Origin: an uncultured Eubacteriales bacterium
GTDB taxonomy: Bacteria; Bacillota; Clostridia; Oscillospirales; CAG-272
Assembly (NCBI GenBank): GCA_934402395.1
Contig: CAKRTQ010000018.1
Location: 1 to 46,594, forward strand
Direction of reading: 5' to 3'
Length of the DNA stretch: 46,594 bases
The position numbers and the translations under genes were made by a program. Shown piece after piece: positions 33,601 through 38,893 of this stretch. Position 1 is the first letter of the stretch. Every line of letters begins with the position of its first letter. The notes under the pieces were generated by a model that ran no database searches, was not told the origin of the DNA, and saw only the letters and a list, made by a program, of their open reading frames with translations.

Positions 33601-34329
33601 GTAAGAGTCACCGGCACCACCGAAAGAAACTGCAAATGCCCTCAGACCGGAACGATGCTTGACATCAAAGATGATCCCACCGGCTCATCCGTCACGCCCG
33701 CAACACACGCTGAACCGGCAAAGCTTCTCAGCGCACGCGCTGTCTTTGACGGAGAGGAACCGGAAAATAAAATCACCGTTACCGTTCATGACGGCGAAAC
33801 GGTCGCCGAGCACAGCTTTAAGAGCGGCAGCATCTCGGGTAAGCTTGAATATATCGGCGCCGAGGGTATGGTCTTTGCGGGCTGGTACGCCGATGAGGCG
33901 CTCACCGTACCGGCTGATCTCAGCGATGTACAGTCCGATATCACCGTGTACGCAAAATACGTGAGCAACGCATACCTGACAGTAAAGTATACCGAGCAGC
34001 GGCAAAGACTCTTCCGCGTTACGGGCGTGTCTTTTGCGGCAGCGATAGAGGGTGATGGTACAGATTTTGCCGAGACCGGGTTTATCGTGAACGGCGAACG
34101 TATCGCGGTCGAAAAATACACAAACCGGTTCGCGTATATGAACGCACGCCTGCTGTTCGGCAGCAAGGTTGCACGCAATGCGCCGATCATGAGCGGAGAG
34201 TATTCCTTCGCAGGCTGCAATAACGGCGATGAGCTTATGCTGACACCGTATTGGGTCACTCACGATGGAACCTTTGTTGAGGGTGCCACCCGCACACTGG
34301 TTTACCGCACATACATAATAGAGGGCTGA
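30634..34329 (+). CDS. Secreted SGNH/GDSL hydrolase-domain protein with shared C-terminal module
   Basis: A 1231-residue exported protein with a signal peptide (residues 1-29, ending AGAA). A beta-rich N-terminal domain (35-220) precedes an SGNH hydrolase domain: VFIGDS with Ser241, KIGAND with Asn316, and DKVHPS with Asp443 and His446, the full catalytic set. SGNH enzymes remove acyl groups from glycans or lipids. A middle region of no known family (about 470-800) leads to a 400-residue C-terminal module (from about 832, LYGGTF) like that of the VWA protein, with an InlB-type repeat (FAGWYADEALTVPADL) and the end TYIIEG. No LPxTG anchor is visible. It starts 19 bases after the PqqD-like gene, with GAGGG as ribosome site. 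Confidence 0.87.
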   Translation: MKQTKKLLAIILVLAMILPAAVFAVPAGAAEGEPNWVAAWHGSILNVCEGSQAEEAINSIESLSPSKKGTFRIQLATSLGGKEFRLRLSNKFGTGDITVGGVSVALQGKYALSSQDNSTRVDAKNAYGRESFKIPQGGSETVFFTMKNEIPAGSSLIINIYCESTTSVRDFALTGGTAWFQSSLILSKDFRKDETLSAIGNRANLVSINEGEGDYNLLPLVEELDVKASSDAYSVVFIGDSTITNSIPDMVEENLRRAGIYNVSVVSSAIKGNELLQDGAGKLQGPLEGDAVITRIDNDAFAVAGVKKVFVKIGANDILHPMLSDLADWYNHSSTRPDGYTPTAEDIIGGLEKLIGKANAAGVEIYFSDINPMLGYTRGGGLNWTLDMAQNANGIREAVNAWLAGNTDKYAGYAPFSAAVGADYTIGGVTFAGGQIDDRYATDKVHPSPLGMQTEADLVPISWFGSTEDTAENRASVKNIWVASNSLPKNGKWMISSGSGNGIKNTVGQRGSVYLLAVNGGSISQNVAAIRRGTTAAPYIVMTDALSGAVFVRYGYGTRIYWRNSESGKFVAFDYNIGNEQTVGLTDSQPQHSVLSGGADGFYTFNTTSAVWSADPWELSMHFGAASGISDDKYLVYENGKFRAYKGTGGSRGGNGNGTVTYLSAVDSVNTVAEAILGAAATFTNGAAGTVVPVGFRFTDDLKNNSATLSNSTPANTNSFTFDGNADIASLLFTGYAYGGGMTVSCVSDNTGVAAYDPEARCVKLGGAFGTAYLTWTFSWVEADGAEYSMTVRTTVTNGGGKFTIVHTDGTKNEYDATPNFNIAACVADGMLYGGTFADADHSKVAELDGDPTCFMPQADATYYLREVSANYLAPKSITLWDGTKTIVAVRLLSTVDSLKYRSVGFVIDGEEFEVAGNTVWETVNVTQSGKVKQRLYAGADGKLAVETGSGDITDRTGYVSMLTLPDALFEKMKSDSITYTPYWITLDGVRVTGTTERNCKCPQTGTMLDIKDDPTGSSVTPATHAEPAKLLSARAVFDGEEPENKITVTVHDGETVAEHSFKSGSISGKLEYIGAEGMVFAGWYADEALTVPADLSDVQSDITVYAKYVSNAYLTVKYTEQRQRLFRVTGVSFAAAIEGDGTDFAETGFIVNGERIAVEKYTNRFAYMNARLLFGSKVARNAPIMSGEYSFAGCNNGDELMLTPYWVTHDGTFVEGATRTLVYRTYIIEG

Positions 34330-34344
34330 AAAAGCCAAACAAAC

Positions 34345-34395
34345 GGAAAAGAGCTGTAAAAAAACTCGTTTTGAGTTTTTTTACAGCCCTTTTCC
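34345..34395. terminator. Bidirectional terminator between convergent genes
   Basis: Arms of 23 bases (core GCTGTAAAAAAACTC and GAGTTTTTTTACAGC) with one mismatch and a GTTTT loop. The palindrome lies between the SGNH gene and the convergent Sel1-repeat gene and can end both transcripts. Confidence 0.88.
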
Positions 34396-34400
34396 TTATA

Positions 34401-35789
34401 TTATGTTCCCGATCCCGCTTTTATTCTTTTGAGGCATGATCTCAGATTTTCCGATGCGGCGGCGTGTCCCTGATTCGCCGCAAGAGTGTACCATCTTACG
34501 GCTTCCTCATAGCTTTTCGGCACGCCGCGTCCGTTCTCGTAGCATACACCGAGATTGTTCTGTGCGTACGGATGCCCCTGTTCTGCCGCCTTACGGTACC
34601 ATTTTGCCGCCTCGGTGTTATCCGCTGTCACGCCCTGACCGTTTTTATAGCAGACCCCAAGGTTGTTCTGCGCCCGCGCGTGTCCCTGCTCAGCCGCCAT
34701 GCGGTACCACCTGACTGCCTCGGAATAATTCTGTGCTATCCCAAGCCCGGTATCATAGCAATAGCCGAGATTGCACTGCGCATCGGCATCTCCCTGCTCT
34801 GCCGCAAGACGGTACCACTTTACGGCTTCAATGCAGTTCTTACCAACGCCCTGACCGCTCTTGTAGCAGGCGCCGAGAGCATTCTGCGCCTTTGCCATGC
34901 CCTGCTCTGCCGCTAGGTAGAACCACTTTACAGCCTCGCGCGGGTCGGCTGCAACGCCGATGCCCGACTTGCAGCAGTCGGCAAACTCATACTGCGCGCG
35001 CGGATGCCCCGCCTCTGCTGCCATGCGCAGCCACTTTACAGCCTCCGCTCCGTTGCGCGCTGTGCCGATGCCGTATTTATAACACATACCGAGGTCATAC
35101 TGCGCGCCGAAATGCCCCTGCAGAGCCGCCGCACGGAACCACTCTAACGCCGCCGTGCTGTTTTCCGGCACACCGTTGCCGGTACGATAACAGATCCCCA
35201 TATAATGCTGAGCCTTGGCAACGCCCGCTTCAGCCGCCATACTGCACCACTTTATCGCCTCGGAATGACTTCTATCAACTCCGGCGCCGCTCTCATAGCA
35301 AAACGCAAGATTGCACTGCGCCTCCGCGTTGCCCTGCAGAGCCGCCGCGCGGAACCAACGCACAGCCTCGCCCGGGTCCTCCGACACACCGATGCCGTTC
35401 CTGTAACATACACCGAGATTGTTCTGCGCCCGCGAAAGCCCCTGTTCCGCGGCAAGCGAATACAAGCGCGCCGCCTCCGCATAGTTGCGGTTTGCACCCC
35501 GGCCGCTCTCAAGGCAATAGCCAAGACTGCACTGCGCCTCCGGATCGCCGTAATCCGCAGCCATTTTGAACCATCTTACCGCCTCCGAGTAATCCTGCGT
35601 CACGCCATTGCCGAAGTAGAATTTTTCGCCCTGCTCGTTCCAGTACCGTGAGAGGTTTTCCCGTATGGCTTGGGATTTTTTATTTTCACCGTCGGCACCC
35701 AAATAAAGTTCGGTACCGCAATTGCCGCACATTTTGTCGTCCGGCAAAACAGGCTTCCCGCATCTGGGACATTTATCTCCTGAATTCAT
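34401..35789 (-). CDS. Sel1-repeat protein with N-terminal zinc ribbon
   Basis: A 462-residue protein. Residues about 6-27 form a zinc ribbon (CPRCG ... CGNCG). From about residue 70 there are ten full Sel1-like repeats of 36 residues plus a partial eleventh, with the pattern EAVKWYRLAAEQG..AQ..LG.CY..G.GV. Sel1 repeats make an alpha-helical solenoid for protein-protein contacts. No signal peptide is seen, so it is probably cytoplasmic. The ATG at 35789 is chosen because GGAGGA lies 7 bases ahead. It has its own promoter (35826-35854). The repeats explain the long open frames on the opposite strand. No partner is evident; a regulatory or scaffold role is only a guess. Confidence 0.9.
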   Translation of the reverse strand: MNSGDKCPRCGKPVLPDDKMCGNCGTELYLGADGENKKSQAIRENLSRYWNEQGEKFYFGNGVTQDYSEAVRWFKMAADYGDPEAQCSLGYCLESGRGANRNYAEAARLYSLAAEQGLSRAQNNLGVCYRNGIGVSEDPGEAVRWFRAAALQGNAEAQCNLAFCYESGAGVDRSHSEAIKWCSMAAEAGVAKAQHYMGICYRTGNGVPENSTAALEWFRAAALQGHFGAQYDLGMCYKYGIGTARNGAEAVKWLRMAAEAGHPRAQYEFADCCKSGIGVAADPREAVKWFYLAAEQGMAKAQNALGACYKSGQGVGKNCIEAVKWYRLAAEQGDADAQCNLGYCYDTGLGIAQNYSEAVRWYRMAAEQGHARAQNNLGVCYKNGQGVTADNTEAAKWYRKAAEQGHPYAQNNLGVCYENGRGVPKSYEEAVRWYTLAANQGHAAASENLRSCLKRIKAGSGT

Positions 35790-35825
35790 GTACGTTTCCT
35801 CCGCTTGCGCATTCACTTATTAATT

Positions 35826-35854
35826 ATTATATCACATTCGGAAGCATATTTCAA
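35826..35854 (-). promoter_or_regulatory. Sigma-A promoter of the Sel1-repeat gene
   Basis: On the minus strand TTGAAA (35849-35854) and TATAAT (35826-35831) with a 17-base spacer, 36 bases before the start codon. Confidence 0.75.
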
Positions 35855-35870
35855 TATATTCGTTTTAAAA

Positions 35871-35911
35871 AAGGCAGTGTAAAAAACCGTTTTGTTTTTT
35901 TACACTGCCTT
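35871..35911. terminator. Near-palindromic terminator after the carboxypeptidase gene
   Basis: AAGGCAGTGTAAAAAA and TTTTTTTACACTGCCTT pair around a short loop, 19 bases after the carboxypeptidase-like gene (minus strand) and before the promoter of the next gene. Confidence 0.85.
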
Positions 35912-35929
35912 GTCGGTACCGATATGGCG

Positions 35930-37006
35930 TTATTGCGCCAGAGACGACTTAAGGATCGTAATAAGCTTGCCTGCGTCGGCAAAACGGGCATCGCCCGTTG
36001 AAGCGCCGAACACGCCGATGATGTAGTATCTGCCCGCACTGTCGCGCGTGGCGGTGAGAACGCAATAACCCGCTTCGTCCGTCGAGCCGGTCTTAAGCCC
36101 TATGGCATCCGCACGGTAAAATCCCGATTCGGGATTTATCAGCTCGTTTGTGTTTTTCCACTTGTTCGTCTGCCCGCTTGCATAAATAACATTGTCCTGC
36201 GGCGTACGAGCATACTTCATTATCGTGTCGTTATCAAGCGCAAGCGCACCTATGCGGGCAATATCCTCAAGCGTTGTGTAGTGATCGGCGTTGTGGTAGC
36301 CGTCCGGATTGCAAAAGTGCGTTCCGCTAAGCCCCATTGCACCCGCGCGGGCGTTCATTTCGCCCACAAAGGCAGAAACGGCGCTTTTTGCCGAAATATC
36401 ACTGTTACCGCGTATTTTTTTGCCCGCGGCGGCAGCGATCACATATGCGGCGTCACCGCCGCTGGGAAGAAGCATCGCCTCAACCAGCATGGCTGCGGTC
36501 AGCTTGTGACCGCGTCGTATGTAGGCAATCGAGGCATCGGATGCAACCAGCGAAAGCTCATCGCCCGCCGTTATCACCTCATCGGGCGAAAGATACTGCA
36601 ACGCCACCCACGCGGTAAAGAGCTTGGTCGTGCTGGCGGGATAGACCTTGCCGTCAATAACTCCGTTGCGGGAAAAAAGCACACGCCCCGATGAAACATC
36701 GTAAATCACCGCCTGAGCCGCATCAATGGCGTTAACGGGGACTTCGACCGATGGCGCAGGCTCGGTCGTTGACGCCACATCGGTATCCGATGCTCCGGCA
36801 GATGTTCCGCCGGACGGCGTTGTTGTACCGCCGTGCGAGGTGTCAGGCATTGCCGTACCTTCCGTTGAGCCGGACGGAACATCCGATGAAGAGTCAACGC
36901 CGTTTCTGCCTATTCCACAGGATACAAGCAGGGCGGAAAAAAGCGAACAGAGAATAAAAAGAGCCGCGAGTGGCAAAAAAAAGTGTGTTTTTTTATTGTA
37001 GTGCAT
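35930..37006 (-). CDS. D-alanyl-D-alanine carboxypeptidase-like lipoprotein (PBP5 family)
   Basis: A 358-residue serine peptidase of family S11, which trims the terminal D-Ala from peptidoglycan stem peptides. A hydrophobic N-terminus ends LLVSC, a lipobox, followed by a Ser/Thr/Pro linker to about residue 90. The SxxK motif is STTK with Ser125 and Lys128, and KTG begins at Lys305. The second motif, normally SxN, reads SGG at 182-184, so the Asn is replaced by Gly. The start is the ATG at 37006, with GGTGATC, complementary to the extended 16S tail, just upstream; GTG at 37015 is less likely. Two hairpins and a repeat element lie upstream. Whether the variant is active is open. Confidence 0.85.
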   Translation of the reverse strand: MHYNKKTHFFLPLAALFILCSLFSALLVSCGIGRNGVDSSSDVPSGSTEGTAMPDTSHGGTTTPSGGTSAGASDTDVASTTEPAPSVEVPVNAIDAAQAVIYDVSSGRVLFSRNGVIDGKVYPASTTKLFTAWVALQYLSPDEVITAGDELSLVASDASIAYIRRGHKLTAAMLVEAMLLPSGGDAAYVIAAAAGKKIRGNSDISAKSAVSAFVGEMNARAGAMGLSGTHFCNPDGYHNADHYTTLEDIARIGALALDNDTIMKYARTPQDNVIYASGQTNKWKNTNELINPESGFYRADAIGLKTGSTDEAGYCVLTATRDSAGRYYIIGVFGASTGDARFADAGKLITILKSSLAQ

Positions 37007-37043
37007 AAGGATCACCGATTTTATTTGGTAAAAATGTGGTCGG

Positions 37044-37081
37044 AGCAGCGGAAACGGCTCATATTTATCCGTTTCTGCTGC
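37044..37081. repeat. 13-bp inverted repeat upstream of the carboxypeptidase gene
   Basis: GCAGCGGAAACGG and CCGTTTCTGCTGC pair with one G-T wobble around a 12-base loop. It may be a leader structure of the carboxypeptidase gene or the far edge of the adjoining repeat element. Confidence 0.45.
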
Positions 37082-37095
37082 AAAACAATACCTTC

Positions 37096-37122
37096 GTGCT
37101 GAGCCGTGAAACGGCTCAGCAC
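37096..37122. repeat. Perfect 12-bp hairpin, element-associated
   Basis: GTGCTGAGCCGT and ACGGCTCAGCAC around GAA. It precedes AAATATAGCGGAGTAATTAA and the repeat copy at 37142, the same place where other copies carry a different hairpin. It looks like an alternative hairpin module of that family. Confidence 0.55.
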
Positions 37123-37141
37123 AAATATAGCGGAGTAATTA

Positions 37142-37261
37142 ATGTTCAGATGTAACTATCCGGCGGCAGAAAGATATGAATCTGATCTCCTTCATTTTCG
37201 GGGTATGAAGCTAAAAATCTGATCCAACGCCACCCGAGTTTAAAAACGCCACCCGAGTTTA
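37142..37261 (-). repeat. CTCGGG element, short form, with tandem outer end
   Basis: A short reverse copy with the outer unit AACGCCACCCGAGTTTAAA repeated at a 19-base period. The end supplies the TAA stop of the next minus-strand gene at 37259. Confidence 0.85.
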
Positions 37262-37771
37262 AAAACGCCGTTCTTTGCTGCGGCGGATCATGCGCAGAAG
37301 ATCCTTGAGCATGGCATCGAGAGATCTGATATCATCACCGCATTCGTTGACGTGATCCATTTCGTACTCCGCACGGCGAAAACCGTCGCGGCAGCGGAAA
37401 TATACACGCGTTTTGACCGGAACAGCCGACTCGCTCACAGAATCTATCGCACTCACGGGTGCAAAAGTGCGCGCAATAAGAGCAAGACGGGAAAGAAGCA
37501 GCTTACCGGCAGGCGGCAAACGCTTGCTGCTTCTGCCAAGACGCGCCACCTTTTCGCCGGAGCTGTAATAGATACCGACCGTGCCGTCGTTGAGACAGGT
37601 CAGGGTTATAAGACGCGAACGCACGGGAATGTCGGCGAGCAGGGCAATAACATCGTCCGCCGCCGCATCGAGGCGCGCATCGAGGCGGGCTATGGCTTCA
37701 ATTGCCGCCGCGCGGCTGTCGAGGTAATCGGTATTCGGCAGTTGTCTTTCTTTGTTAATACTTCTTCTCAT
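37259..37771 (-). CDS. Hypothetical protein
   Basis: A 170-residue protein I do not recognise. It has no signal peptide or membrane segment. The N-terminal half is helical and Ala/Asp-rich (AIARLDARLDAAADDVIALL), the middle has a strand-like stretch LITLTCLNDGTVGIYYSSGE, and the C-terminus is basic (LLRMIRRSKERRF). GAAAGGG lies about 11 bases before the start. It follows rpe by 45 bases in the same direction and probably shares its promoter. The last codon is followed by a TAA that belongs to a CTCGGG element, so the original C-terminus may have been changed. Confidence 0.6.
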   Translation of the reverse strand: MRRSINKERQLPNTDYLDSRAAAIEAIARLDARLDAAADDVIALLADIPVRSRLITLTCLNDGTVGIYYSSGEKVARLGRSSKRLPPAGKLLLSRLALIARTFAPVSAIDSVSESAVPVKTRVYFRCRDGFRRAEYEMDHVNECGDDIRSLDAMLKDLLRMIRRSKERRF

Positions 37772-37816
37772 AACAGATAAGACCCTTTCGTATGAAAAAC
37801 AGTGCCCGCTCGGAGA

Positions 37817-38485
37817 TCAAAGAACGGAACGAAGCCTTTCGGCATTTTCCTTGACGTTGCCGCCTTTGGAATAAATGCTGGATGTACCGGCAACAAAAAT
37901 GTTGGCACCGGCACGGCTCATTTTTGCGGCGTTTTCAAAGCTCACATTGCCGTCAACTTCAATTTCGACATTTTCGTAGCCGCGCTCATCGAGCATACGA
38001 CGCAGACGTGTGATCTTGTCGAGCGTGGAGGGGATCAGCTTTTGCCCCGCAAAACCGGGATTGACAGTCATAAGCAGCACGCCGTCAAGATCGGGAAGAA
38101 CCTCGTCAAGCACCGAAAGAGGCGTGGCGGGATTGAGAACAAGCATAGGCTTCGCGCCGCGGTCACGAATGGCGGCAAGAGTGCGCTGAACGTGCGGTTC
38201 TGCTTCGACATGAAAACCGACATAATCGCCGTGGCGAAGATCGAACCAGTCAAGCTTGAGGTGCGGCTCTGTGATCATGAGATGCAGATCAAGCGGAATC
38301 GGAGAGCATTCGTGCAGCTTGCGCACAAAATCGGTCCCGAGAGTATAATTCTGAACAAAAACACCGTCCATAATGTCAATGTGGAGATATTCAATGCCGC
38401 ATTCCTCAAGTGTTTTGAGTTCGGCGCCGAGATTCAAAAAATCCGCACACATAAGAGACGGAGATAATTTTTTGGTAAGAGACAT
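37817..38485 (-). CDS. rpe: Ribulose-phosphate 3-epimerase
   Basis: A 222-residue TIM-barrel epimerase that interconverts D-ribulose 5-phosphate and D-xylulose 5-phosphate in the pentose phosphate pathway. LSPSLMCADFLNLGAEL is the N-terminal motif; YLHIDIMDGVFVQN and LDLHLMI supply metal-binding His and Asp; LLMTVNPGFAGQK is the phosphate-loop region; VEIEVDGNVS holds the second catalytic Asp; and VAGTSSIYS binds phosphate. The start at 38485 has AAAGGA about 9 bases ahead; the ORF to 38530 is not used. It would take the D-xylulose 5-phosphate made by the araD-type enzyme at 9031. The pair of divergent promoters with spoIIE lies in the upstream gap. Confidence 0.92.
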   Translation of the reverse strand: MSLTKKLSPSLMCADFLNLGAELKTLEECGIEYLHIDIMDGVFVQNYTLGTDFVRKLHECSPIPLDLHLMITEPHLKLDWFDLRHGDYVGFHVEAEPHVQRTLAAIRDRGAKPMLVLNPATPLSVLDEVLPDLDGVLLMTVNPGFAGQKLIPSTLDKITRLRRMLDERGYENVEIEVDGNVSFENAAKMSRAGANIFVAGTSSIYSKGGNVKENAERLRSVL

Positions 38486-38545
38486 GGCGGGCATCCTTTC
38501 GGATACACGGCGCAAAAAGCGCACGTGCATGATTTATACAGAGAT

Positions 38546-38574
38546 ATTATATCACGAATTGACGTTTTTTGCAA
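38546..38574 (-). promoter_or_regulatory. Sigma-A promoter of rpe
   Basis: On the minus strand TTGCAA (38569-38574) and TATAAT (38546-38551) with a 17-base spacer, 60 bases before the rpe start. Confidence 0.65.
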
Positions 38575-38708
38575 TGCCGCGCGCCGACAAACCGTTTATA
38601 TTTAATATATTTATTACTTTTGATTCACATCCTGCGGGAATGCAAAAAGAAAGTATTTGATCTCAAATACCGTGATAAGTTAAATTTTTCCTATTTCAGG
38701 CGCATATT

Positions 38709-38741
38709 ATGACATATTTTTCCTGTTTCTTGTCTTATAAT
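38709..38741 (+). promoter_or_regulatory. spoIIE promoter with 21-base spacer (Spo0A-type)
   Basis: ATGACA (38709-38714) and TATAAT (38736-38741) are 21 bases apart. The overlong spacing is a known feature of the Bacillus spoIIE and spoIIG promoters, which sigma-A uses only with phosphorylated Spo0A. A clear 0A box was not found by eye. The leader to the start at 38894 is about 145 bases with no gene. Confidence 0.55.
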
Positions 38742-38893
38742 AGATGACAGATCACCATCCGTGGTCACGAAAGGCAAGGAATAAGGTTTGAAAATCAAAT
38801 AAAGCATACCCGGGACACGATGTTTTCAAACCGCGGCTTTACCGTTGGCAGGCATAAAAAACGGCAGAGCCGCAAAGAAAGGAACAGTCAAAA

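Noticed and set aside
34733..35569. 278-residue plus-strand frame rich in Arg, Pro and Thr
   Set aside because: It is the shadow of the 36-residue Sel1 repeats on the opposite strand.
34401..35789. Regular 108-base periodicity suggesting a CRISPR or satellite array
   Set aside because: The period is the 36-codon Sel1 protein repeat; copies diverge at the DNA level and are in frame.
36982..37015. GTG start and longer N-terminus for the carboxypeptidase-like gene
   Set aside because: The ATG nine bases downstream has GGTGATC as a ribosome site, and the signal peptide fits it better.
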